Shown here one piece after another: positions 10,647 through 22,200 of a stretch of DNA of 64,000 nucleotides. Under the pieces are notes generated by a model that saw only the letters and a program-made list of their open reading frames with translations, ran no database searches and was not told the origin of the DNA. Both the position numbers and the translations under genes were made by a program. Position 1 is the stretch's first letter. Each line of letters starts with the position of its first letter. Source of the stretch: Onthophagus taurus (taxonomy: Eukaryota > Arthropoda > Insecta > Coleoptera > Scarabaeidae); contig NC_091972.1 of assembly GCF_036711975.1 (NCBI RefSeq), forward strand, positions 31,439,001-31,503,000. Reading direction: 5' to 3'.

Positions 10647-11024
10647 ATGATGATCAAGTGCATTGCTTTGTTCGCCTTGGTAGCATTTTCCGCTGCTTTT
10701 GTGATTCCTGAAGATCAATATCAACAATACTTCCTTGTAGGACATTACGAACCGGAAGAATATGAACTGATAGATGTTGATCACCATGCTAGAAATAAAA
10801 GATCTTTTGCGCCAGGTGGTACACAAATAGGCGGCAGCACTGAAAGTCCTTATCCGTGGAGTGTCGGAGGTAGCGTTGATAAAGTTGGACAGAATACTGT
10901 TACCAGTATTAATGCTGGTCACAAAACTGATCAAACTCATGTAACTGGATCATGGAGTAAAGTTGTTAGAGGACCAAATAGGGCTAAGCCCAACTGGAGT
11001 ATTGGGGTTCAACATAGATGGTAG
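10647..11024 (+). CDS. Coleoptericin-like antimicrobial peptide precursor, copy 3
   Basis: Encodes 125 residues: signal peptide about 1-18 (MMIKCIALFALVAFSAAF), acidic propeptide, RNKR furin-type site at 49-52, and a 73-residue mature peptide starting SFAPGGTQIGG and ending WSKVVRGPNRAKPNWSIG with a terminal HRW. Family knowledge: such glycine- and proline-containing beetle peptides are made by fat body and secreted into haemolymph against bacteria. The ATG follows directly on the acceptor of a 74-nt 5' UTR intron (10573-10646). TATA and two kappaB-like sites lie upstream, and AATAAA signals follow at 11070 and 11107. This is the copy with the most complete promoter. It is divergent from copy 2. 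Confidence 0.94.
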   Translation: MMIKCIALFALVAFSAAFVIPEDQYQQYFLVGHYEPEEYELIDVDHHARNKRSFAPGGTQIGGSTESPYPWSVGGSVDKVGQNTVTSINAGHKTDQTHVTGSWSKVVRGPNRAKPNWSIGVQHRW

Positions 11025-11069
11025 AAAATATTAACATTTCATAATTAAATATCACTTTATTTATTTTTC

Positions 11070-11112
11070 AATAAATTGTAAATTTAATTGTATCACCATA
11101 ACATTCAATAAA
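11070..11112 (+). terminator. Polyadenylation signals, copy 3
   Basis: AATAAA occurs at 11070-11075 and again at 11107-11112, 46 and 83 bases after the stop codon. Either could direct cleavage; the second has counterparts downstream of copies 1 and 2. Confidence 0.5.
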
Positions 11113-11655
11113 AACATGCTGGATTGATTTAGATTTAATTAAATTCTAAAATTTAATACCCTCAGAATTGTACAAGATTTGGGATACTAAATTCCAGGCG
11201 GTCGAAGTGTTACCAGTTTTACAGTCACTTAGAATTTTTTAGTACAATACTCTGCATATTATTTAATCATTGGAATATATATCAGTGAGAATATACAGAT
11301 TGTTGTGCGGCCTTCATAAAAAGTTAACTAATAGATTTAAAAATTAATAAAGAACAATATGGTTGAAAGTTTCAATGAATACTGATTATATCAAATATTT
11401 CAAATGTTAGAGCACCTTGTCTGTAACATCCTTATAGGTTTGAAAAAATTAAGTAAATAAAAATTAACACATTTTATTAGAAGTCCATTGTGATGGACAG
11501 AAAAAATAGTACAAACATTCTTTTTCTGCTATTGCAATTTAACTACATATATTCACGTAAATATAGTGTCATCTGGTGTCATCGTGAATTACGGCAGATG
11601 CTAATTCTAGACAAGGCCACCGACAGTGTTATTACCGTACTACTGCAAGGTTAGC
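11113..11655. other. Spacer, no gene recognised
   Basis: AT-rich sequence between coleoptericin-like copy 3 and a transposase-derived remnant. Nothing could be supported. Confidence 0.4.
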
Positions 11656-11659
11656 AAAA

Positions 11660-11990
11660 ATGTTGAATAAAATACATGATATAATATTTGATGAGTATGT
11701 AGCTGTTCTAGATTCTTTAAAGGAAGAATATATTGAAAGATTTTCAGACTTTGACGAACACATTTCCATGAAACTAGTATTTGAACCACCTTTAGTGGAT
11801 ATATCCGAGGTTCCTGAGGAACAACAAATGGAGATATTTAAGTTAGGGCAAGATAGTATCCTCAAATCCCTTTTTGACACTAAAAGGGATCCCATAGAAA
11901 TCTGGTAAAATGTTGTTGAATATCCATGCCTACGAGCATGCAAGTGGTTTATACTATCCTGCTTTGGAAGTACTTATTGCTGCGATGAAG
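11660..11990 (+). pseudogene. ZBED5-like / hAT transposase C-terminal remnant
   Basis: The 82-residue ORF at 11660-11908 contains FEPPLVDISEVPEEQQMEIF followed by LGQDSILKSLF and EIW, and after a stop and frameshift continues as VEYPCL..CK and a block like 'STYCCDEGSF'. This order matches the hAT dimerisation region of ZBED5/GTF2I-repeat-like proteins ('LS..EQ.QLIEL..D..L...F....FW..V..EYP.L...A...L..F.STY.CE..FS'). It is a transposon-derived fragment, not a host gene. Confidence 0.55.
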
Positions 11991-12439
11991 GATCTTTCGT
12001 AAAAAATGCGTCCTGATTTCTGAGCTAAAGTAGTAATGATTTTGCCAAAATCAGTGAAAATGAAAAGGTACAATTGAACCACTAAGTCGGTCTGCTCAAA
12101 CCGATGAAACTCTGGTGTAGTTGCTAAGCCCGTCAATATGTGAAAAATACATTTACATTAGTTAACAATTAATTTCGGCACGTTTTACTCATATTCTCTG
12201 TACACAAAAGGAAATTTCAATCTATACTAAACATCGACAAGTAACTGCTTCAAATTGTTTCACAAAAAGACGTTATTATTCTTACTTCTTTATTAACATT
12301 AATAATTACAGGAATACAAAAAGAAAAATACAAACGTAGTAATATACAAAAAATAATAGGTAGTAATGATAACAATTGTAAGATATATGAATATATCAAA
12401 ATGGAAAAATAATATTGTACATATTATGAATGGCAATCA

Positions 12440-14890
12440 AGGCGAAAAGGTATTTTAGCGATTAATAATTATGAAGTGATCTATGATTTTATTGTTAATG
12501 AATGACCAGGTATCGGTAAAAATGTCGCATTCTGCGGAAATCTGGTTATAATAACTACATATCAACGACACTGGGGAGCGTTGAGACAACACTGTTCTGT
12601 TGAAGTTGCAATAGAAAACACGCGTCGATTTAACATTAAGTCTTGGTACGTTAAAATTGATCATGTATAAAATCTGTGAACAGTCAATCAAACCGTGCGA
12701 TTGTTATTCTACGTATTGACAGTGACACTACATCAAATCGGTTCAGTAATATACTGTAATCAATACCTCTAGGGGGATATATTTGGTCAATTCGGTAAGA
12801 CAAAAACTTTAAGAATAATCTTACAATGTGCTCTAATAAATTAACATGTACAGCATAAAAAGGTTGCCAAATCAAAGATGCGTATTCAAGGCGTCAACGA
12901 ATCAGAGCATTAAAAATAGTAAGAAGGCTAACGGTTGAAAATTCTTTACAATTGCGATATATAAAACCATAAGTTCGATAACATTTCGCGCACAGATTAT
13001 TGCATGGTCTATGAATGTTAGTTTTGAATCAAAAGTTACCCCCAAGTCTGTAATATTATTAGTGCACCGCAAGACTTCATTACCAATGCAGTACTCTGTG
13101 TGCATCAGCGAACTTCTGGTATAGAAAACAACGCGTACTTCGACACATTTAGAGACAATCGGTTATTCGCGCATCACTCGATAACACTATCCAAACCACT
13201 CTGGAGAACAACACTATCCGCTGAAGAGCGAACTGAGGTAAAAATTTTTAGGTCATCAGCAAAAAGTAGTTTACCGCAATCAATGGAGTCCGTGATGTCA
13301 TTGATGAAGATGAGAAATAGAAGTGGATCCAGGTTTGAACCTTGAGGCACTCCCGATGTTGGCCGAATAGGATACGAACTGTAGTTGAAGTATCTGACGC
13401 ACTATATCTCAAAGGTAAGACTCCATAAGGGAGATCAAAAGTTTCCTAAATCCAACGGAACTCAACTTGCGCAACAACGCATATAGACCCAACTGATCAA
13501 AGGTCTTCTGAAAATCTAGGTAAACAACATCTACTTGGCCTCTATCATCTAACACATCGGACACAAATTGTGTAAAACAAACTAGGTTTGATACAGTTGA
13601 TCAATTCTTTACAAAATCATGCTGGAAAGGTGTTAATATGTGCGTAGATATATTTGTATAAAATTGACTCAAATACCTTGGAGAAGCCACACAGTAACGA
13701 AATAGGTCGATAGTTCTCAATATTGCTAAAGTCGCCCTTCTTGTGGATTGGACAAATAAAAGCTTTCTTCCACTGTGTAGGCATTTCGCACTTTTTGAGA
13801 ATTAAGTTGAAAAGATACAGTAGGGGAGTATCAAAAATAGTGGCGCAATCTCTTAGCAAGAAGCTGGAAATACCATCAACACCCGCGGAAAGTTTATTTT
13901 TGGCATATCGCAACGCCGAATTTATATCCTCGAGAAGGAAACCACTGATTTGAAGGGTTTAGTCCAATGTTAACCCAGAACCGGACAAATTGTGAGGATC
14001 CGAATCAATGTAGACCTCACCAAAATATTCAGCGAACCCGTCAACAATCGAGGAACTCGTAGTTATTCATTTTGCCTGTAGTTCATAATACCAGGTATCC
14101 GAGAAGAGCCCTTTCTGGATTGTACATAGCCCCAAAAGCCCCTCGGGTCACTACAAATTGCATTCTCAGTATCAGTTATATATTGTTTGTAAGCAGCGTT
14201 TATCATAGTCTTGGTGAGCATTCGTTGATGCTTGAATAATTCCAAATAATAAGCGGTTCGATGCTTTTTATATTTATTATGTATGCTTCCTTTAACCAGA
14301 AGAGCCTCTCTAATGTCTTTTGTGAACCAGAGCGGGTATTTCTTTTTTCCAAGCTGCAAAAATCCAAATTTTGGCACAGCGATATCACATGCTTTATAAA
14401 TGAGCTCGTAAAATGTTGCGCAAACAACCTCCGTTTCATTATAAATTATTGACCAATCTGTAGAGCTTAACAAATTGTAGAGCAACGGAATATTCGCTCG
14501 TAAAGTTATAAGTAGGCACACTAGATGTAGCTTGGAATTCAGGCGAAGTAGATTCTAAACAAGAAAATATCATTTGAAGTGCGGGATGTTGGCGATTTTC
14601 GACCACAATAGGGTCTAAATCTTCGGAGACCACACAAGGGAAGTTACAAAATACCAGGTTCAACAAGCGGCTATTGGTGTTAAGGACATTGTTTGCCTGA
14701 GTGAAGTTGTTAAATGATTCATAGTTTAAGAGAGCTGTACCAAGGAACATTAAAGTCACCCAAAACCATAATAGGGTCATTGGCAAGATAGTTCAATGTT
14801 TGGAGCCGCTCTAAAAATGTCTCAAAGACTTCAACAGAAGTGGATGAAGGTATATAAGCAACGAAGACAAAACACCAACGGCCATTCAGC
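12440..14890 (-). mobile_element. Non-LTR retrotransposon (jockey/CR1-type), decayed
   Basis: Read from high to low coordinates the pieces follow LINE order: endonuclease remnants at 14439-14786 (WFW.TLMFLG, a changed GDFN-type block), a linker at 14063-14521, reverse transcriptase fingers at 13617-13913 (SAGVDGISSFLLRDC, WKKAFICPIHKKGD, NYRPISLLCGFSKVFE), palm remnants at about 13345-13610 (QVDVVYLDFQKTFD), and thumb at 12902-13105 (NITDLGVTFDSKLTF). Remaining C-terminal pieces reach about 12450. Stops and frameshifts throughout. No clear tail or target duplication was identified. Confidence 0.8.
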
Positions 14891-15348
14891 CAAAAATCTT
14901 TACACCAACAACATCTATTGAAGCTCGCGAAACACCTAATAAATCCAAACGTCGATCACAACGATATTCTTCAGAAGATGTTATTGTATTATTCCTTTTG
15001 AAGCATTTTCTTACCGCCAAGGAACCATAACTACGAAGTATTCAACAAAGTTCTGTCTAATTATAAATCTTTTATTTCAGCTGAATTCTCTCTCTGTACT
15101 TTGTTTCATCAGAGCAATGTTACAATGTATCGAACATGTTGAACTCATCATAGGAATTTAATTCTGAACTCAATTCTAATAATATACCAGAAGAAATTCG
15201 CCATCTTTTCATAGCTAAAGTTGCTACTATCAACTTTACTAAATAGACTGCTCCTAGATTTGATATTATTTTTAGCCGGGCTGAGGGGAGCGGTGCCTCT
15301 CGTCACCGTGACCTACAAGATCTATTGTAACTTAAACCCTCCAACAGT
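14891..15348. other. Unassigned spacer between LINE pieces
   Basis: No ORF or repeat could be assigned. It may include the decayed 5' part of the LINE to its left. Confidence 0.3.
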
Positions 15349-15700
15349 TTAGGACAAATGTAGGTCCTTGATGAACCTTAATATTGCTAGAAGGTCTTGT
15401 TCCTTTATGTCGATAGATGTCAGGTGTACTTTACCGAAAATTTTATGTCTTAGACGGCCTCTGTTGACGCATTCACACAATATATGTTCAGCAATCTCTA
15501 ACTCGTCGTTACCAAGTCGACAAGTTTGATCCACAGCGTGTCCAAGGAAGAGGTAGTATTTTAGGGGCGCATGGTCGGTAAGGAAGCCTGACAGCGACCT
15601 TAGATCACCTTTGCTGCGGAATAAAACCTCTTTAGTTTTGTGCAGAGTCATCAGTGCAGTCACACGTGTAGCTCTGAATTGCCTTTAGGGCGGCCCGACT
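15349..15700 (-). mobile_element. LINE C-terminal fragment (zinc-knuckle-like end of ORF2)
   Basis: The minus strand encodes LTDHAPLKYYLFLGHAVDQT followed by CRLGNDELEIAEHILCECVN and IFGKV, matching the post-RNase H Cys/His end of jockey/R1-type LINE polyproteins ('TGH..L..HL...G......CR.C..E.ET.EH.LCECP......R....G'). Only this end is present. A related, clearer case is at 49413-50042. Confidence 0.6.
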
Positions 15701-16225
15701 CTGCTATTCCGGATCCAACTATTATTGCCTTTATATTATAGATACAAGATGTTTATGATGTCTTCATTTTATTAAAACAGCACAACATACAACGTTTTTC
15801 GCGATGAAAAATATCAGTAAACATTACTCTAAAATAAAAATAGAATTCATCATCTGCATAATAATTTTTATTTACAACAATATTAAGTGTACAAGAGAGT
15901 ACTCTACAACTCAAATATTTTTTGTATATTTTCTTTTCATAATCTAATAACATTTAATAAAGACATATAGATAATAACGTCTATAGTTTTCTTCTCTCTA
16001 ATAACAAGCGTATTTTTTTAAAAACCTACAATAAAAATGGTTCTCTTCAAATGAGCAAGTAAATAATACTGATCAAATCACAATATATTTGAACGTTTTG
16101 GCACAAAAAATGTAACTTATATTATTCATTTTTTATCACAGGAAATAACACATGTTAAGATCGTTATTTTCGAAAGATCGATCTAAAAATCTAAGAGCAA
16201 ACTATTCTTTATGTAATTTTTTCTT
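15701..16225. other. FKRP 3' flank / 3' UTR region
   Basis: AT-rich sequence directly downstream of the FKRP stop codon. It probably contains the 3' UTR; no unambiguous poly(A) signal could be chosen. Confidence 0.35.
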
Positions 16226-19200
16226 TTACGGAAAATGCATAACATTTAAATCAGGATATTGGGCATTTTCAATTGACCCTCTACCAAACTTTAACTCTAA
16301 AAAATCTCTTATATTATTAGGACTCGGTACGTTTCGGCCACAAAAACTAATACTCGACATGGGATGCAAAAAATGATCGGGAAATTCCATTCGTTTACGA
16401 TTCAAGTTCCAACCGTCTAAAGACATTGTTCCATTTTTAGCATAAAACGGAAATATGTTCACAAAAATTCGATTCTTTTTACTATAATGAACGCGAAAGT
16501 AGTTCCCCTCCCCAGCTTTTTCCCAATAAAACCCTTTCAAATCAACCACAGGTTTAAATTTCGCTCTTTCCAACCAAACACATCTAGATAGATCATCCCT
16601 ATTGACCCCTACATCAACGTCGTAATCCCATGGAAGAATATCACCATGTTTCATAGCCCCCAATAAACTACCACCTTCCAACCAATATCTTATACCACAA
16701 TCTTCAAGATTCTTAAAAACATGTAAAGCGGTTTTACGTAAATTTGACATACAACATGGAGGAGTTAATTTTTTTTCAATTAAATATGATGGTAATGAAG
16801 AAACAACTGGAGGAAAGCAACGGGATGTATTTTTAGTACACCCATACCATTGTTCTGTTTCGTCTTCTTTAACTAATTTTATTTTAAAGGAACGATATAA
16901 ATTTTTTAATGCTTCTTCTTCAAGTCTTCTCATCCATTGAACATGACGATTCTCTAATGGAGGTTTACCATCTTGAAAAATGACACCTTGTAAAATTTTA
17001 ACCTATAAAATATTAGATCTTAATGCAAGATTTTTTATATTAGACGAACCGGAAAGTAATGTTTTTCTGCGCATGTCAATATTCGATTGCCATCTATCCG
17101 ATCATTGTATACCACAAAGTCATGTTAGGCTAGGTACTAGGTATTTTCAGTCAGCCGATAATTTAGTCGATGGACATAAATATACTAAGCTTATGGCTAG
17201 GCACACCCATTCGATTTTCAGTCGGCCGATAGATTAGTTTATGGACAGAAATATATTAAGACTAAAAATCGACTGTGTGTGCCTAGCCTAAATATAAAAG
17301 TTGAGTTGATATGCAGTTATGTTGTATATGCACCTACACTATAACTGCAGATTTACTGAGTCGGTTTTAAATTGATAATGCATTGCGATTTCAAACCAAT
17401 CCGACTAAGTTGTTTCGTTGACGAACAATCGACTGTGTAGCCTTAGACATCTTAGGCCCTTCGCACACCAACGCTACACAACTACAACAATACTGTAATA
17501 AAATGGCTCTAATACTGTGCAAGGCCTTCAATCAAGTGATGACAATATTATTGCAGCTTATAACTACTATAGAAAAAAGACAGCGTCCAAGCCTTTTCTG
17601 CACCCTTTCGAAAATAAATTAAAACATTGTAATTATATAAGCAGGGATATTTATCGATGTGGTCGGCAACCGGTCGCTTGGAGATTCAATATGCTGAGTC
17701 ATTCATAGGTTAAGTAGCGTTGGTGTGCGAGGGGCCTTAAGACACAAAATAATCAAAAAGGACACTGATGGAAACGACCCATTGATGTAGGAGGTACTGT
17801 ATTTTTTGACCTCGATTTAAATCCCGCCATCTTGAAAAGCAGACCCAAAGGCACAGAATAACCAGAAAGATCACTAGGAGTATGTTATTGGTGGTTAAAC
17901 CACATAAACCACTCGTCTGATTTACAGTGGTTTAACCACCAATAACAGCAAGCTAGTCGAAGTCATTAACGTATAAGAATTTATAACATAAACCGATAAT
18001 TATTAATAATTCACAAGTATCTTTGGTAAATGTAAGCAAAAGAAGATAGAAAAATAACATCCACATTCGCTACATATTTTCTGTAACGTGGATGGCACAC
18101 ATGGCAATAATTCGATCTAATCTAGGCCCTTGTAGTTCAGTGCACTCTCGAAATTTAATTCTCTGTTTTACTTTAGAGTGTAATAAGTAACTTAGAGGAA
18201 ATCAAGGAACGATTTAATGAACAGATTATTTACAAGAGAAGAATATTATTTCTTTTTATTAAAAGTTAAAAAAAAATAAGGAAGAGTTTTGGTAAATCCC
18301 TTGAAGAATATCAGCGGTTAACGAGATATGACATCTTAAAAATTAGAACTGAAGAAATATATATATTACACATTTTTGGAAGAAAATTTTACGAAATCCA
18401 TATTGGAATTGGCTATGGAGGACGAAATAGAATGATTAAAGAAGTTAAATCAAAATAGAAGAACAGATTACAGTAGAAATTGTTATGATATATTTAAATC
18501 TTTGTGAACCCTGTCAAAAAAAGTTGTTAATTGATATGCAGTCACAAGCAGACGACGACTATAAGGTTATAATGGTTTATCAAGCCCATCTGACGAAGTT
18601 TATTCAACTCAGAGCTGTTAAAACAAAACAAGCCGAAGAAGTTGCTTATCATCTTCTGAACATATTTACAATTTTCTCAGCTCCTTGCATTTTACAACGC
18701 GACAATGGCAAGGAATTTGCAAATAAAGTTATTGAAGAAATGTGTAAAATGTGGGGTGAACTCAAACTCGTTCATGGCAAATCGATACTTAGCCAAATAC
18801 AAGGTTCGGTTGAGGAAGCCAACCAGGACATAGAAAATATGTTGTCTACTTGGCTTGAAACTAATAATACCATAAAATGGTCTAAAGAAATGAAATGTAT
18901 CCAATTTATGAAAAAACGGGTTCATCTTTTAGAAGCAAAGTTTGCTTGAAAACACATTTGTCAACAAACACTATTTTCGATATCGTTATAGTGGAAGAAC
19001 TTGAAGAGGTGTCAAAAGAGCACTGTAATACAGATATTGTACTTGAAAGAATAACTCCAAACGTAGACAAAGACAATGAAGCAGAGAATGAAGGCAATGT
19101 GGAAATAGAAATACACAACCCTACTGAAAATGTGCAATTAACAACTGTTGGAACTTCGGCTACAAATTCGCCGGAAATCTGCAAAGTACGCACTAGAAAA

Positions 19201-22200
19201 GCAAGCTAGCAAAATATTATACTTTTCAAAAGTAAACTATCCAGTAGCTACTGTAGAAGAAAACGTACTTATAAGAATTCCAGATGTAAGAGGTAAAGCA
19301 GACAGCCGCAATGTTATAACAGTTATGTCTACTCAAAATGAAAAACTTACTACAATTACTAGTTCTAGTGATAATGTTAGTTCTAGTTTTAGTAGTTATT
19401 TGGCGCTAGGTTGTAGTATACTTTTATTGAACTAATACTAGACCTAGACCTAAAAACATTCTGGTTTAACCGTTTTGAGAGGCGCACCGCTAAACTCGAA
19501 ACTTTCTAGTTCTAGGTAAAGGGTTAGTTCTTATTCAGCATCAGGTTGTTGTAGACATACGGGTTTAGTCTAGTTTTAGTTTTATTCCAATAAAAATACA
19601 CAATAACATGCTGCTGAATAACAACTAAAACTAGAATTAATATTATCACAGGAACTAACACCAGACCTAGAAATAGAAAGTTTCAGGTTTAGCCATGCTG
19701 TGCATCTCCCACGACAACTAAACCCAAATGATTCGAGTTCTAAATCTAGTTTTCGTTGTAATGATAGTGTTCTCTCATTGTGCGTCTCTCAAGACGGCTA
19801 AACTCCGCTTCTACTTCTACAGTGAGTACGATATTTATTGAGCCAAAATTCCCAAAAAAGGAAATAATCAATAACGTTCTATTCTCTGAAAGCACCAGTT
19901 ATTCACGGCTTCTACGTTATTTCTCGAATATTTTTTGCACTTTTGGTGAATATCTCAGAAACTAATTAACGGATTTGCAGCAAGCTTTTGTTGTGAAAAA
20001 TTAAGTTATAAAAAATATAAATTCAATTTTTTTGAAAAAATAAACCAGGTAATAAAAAACGGAACAAACAAAGAAACTTTTATTGGATTAATCGAGCCAC
20101 AGCTGCTAATTTGATAAATTTTAAAAGTCGTCCTCACTAGATATTTCACTATCAGAAATTGCAACAATTAAGCTTTCTGTTGCCTCATCAATTCGAACCT
20201 CGTTTTTTAAATAATTATTTTCAACTTTAACAACATTTTGACAACACTTCAACAGTTTGTAACAGTAACCGACGAAAATTTTTCTTCTGTCACAGTTTTC
20301 ACAACGATTAATTTAAATAATACATTTCTCTTCGCTACTTTGTTTTTAACTTGAGTCCATATCATTTCAATCCGATTTAAATCGGGGTGGTAGGATGGGA
20401 GCCTTAAATCCACATGTCCGTTTTCTTCTAGCAGACGATCGAATTTGTAAACAATGTGTTGTTTTTTATGATATTTAATAATATCATACAGCTATGGCTT
20501 ACGCAAATTCGGCGAAAAAGGTATAGTTTTACTTAGCAACCAGTCCATCATATCTGCTTTTTTTGATTTGCAAGTAGGCGCTTTATATAGTACTTGTACA
20601 TTATGATATAAGATTTAGAATTAGCTTCTCTGTAAGCCACTTCTCATAATTTTGCGAGTTCATGTCGCTATGGTAGTCTCCACCTTTGGTTTACTCCAGA
20701 TTTAAAAATCAAGAGACATTTAGGTATGAAACCCGTTTCACTACCAGCGTGAACAATAACTAATCGATTGCCGATATAGGTGATAGTAAACCATTAGTGG
20801 TATTGTCTGTCCAACTATTCGGACTAGTATGACCTGCGTGAATGTAAGTTTCATCTAAACAGATGATAGGTCTACCTTGGCTCTAATTTTATCCAAATAA
20901 TTCAACCTTAAAGCGCGAATAGCAACCGCCGATTGTCCTTAGTTTTCCTCCACTTAAATCCAAGGTTTTTAATAATTGTCAGCAGGGAGGTATGTTTTCC
21001 CGAAAAGTTATACTCCGTATTTAATTTTTAAAAATCATGAAATTATAAATCCTATTTCTAATATCCATTTGTTGCCATTCCGATATGTTGGTTTTCGTGC
21101 ACGTTCTCTTACGTTTTTTAGAAGAACTGAATGTTATATTATCATCACCATTGTTTGAAGCTTGTAAATCGCAACCTTCATGTAAGATTCTCTTTATAGT
21201 TGTCAGAAACACTCCTGTAGCACTCCTGACACTTGATGGTAACATTATACAATTCTTTCAAACAGTTAAAAACTTGGGGGTGATGATGGATTCTGCATTG
21301 TCCTGGCAGTCCCAGATTCAGTCTGCCTGCAGGAAGGTTTATTTCTGTTTCTACTCCCTAAGCAAACTTGGTTGTTTCCGTCCCCCTATTGTTCGTCGCA
21401 ACCTCTATTACTCTTTAATTCTCCCTCATTTGGACTAAGCCGATGCCGTGCACCCAGACCTCTTGATTAGTCTCCGTAACAAATTAGAGAGATTACAAAA
21501 TAATTATCTGCGCTTTATTTTCGACCTGAGAAAGTATGACCATGTTACACCATATCGTAATCACTCGAGATGCTCACCGTTGAGAACTACCTTATACAAG
21601 ATACTTTCCTCTCAATCTCCAATTTACCTGTTCACTGCATTTCAGTTCCTGGCATCTCGGGTTCTTCCTAGTAGAGCACAGTCTGATGTCTCACTCATGT
21701 TTCCCGTTCATTGTACTAAAATATATCAGAGATCATTCACTGTACAAGCTCTGTGGAATAATTTACCCACAGAGTTGCGTAATGCTCGTAGCTTTTCCGT
21801 ATTCAAGGTTTCGCTAAGAAATTAGCTGTTTTCATTTTTGATGTCATCTGCTTCTTCTTATTTGCTCTTTTGCAATCACCTTTCGCTTGATCTGATTTTC
21901 TTTCTTTCTTGTTCTCTCCTATTCTTTTTCTGTTATTTAACATGTAGACTTAGGGCCGGTTCTTCAGTTGCTAGATAAACTCCAGTTAAGTAAATCTCGG
22001 TATAACTTGAAAAGTCAACTCTCGTCAGTTTAAAGATCGATATATCGAGAACCGTCCTATGAAAAAAATTGCGGTTAGCTTTGTTGTATTCACTGAACAT
22101 TTCTACGTAACATATGTGAATTTGCAAATCTTCGACTCCGCGATTTTCCTAAAATCACGAGTTAAGAGGCTACTTTACCATACAGCTCAGCAAATTACAA

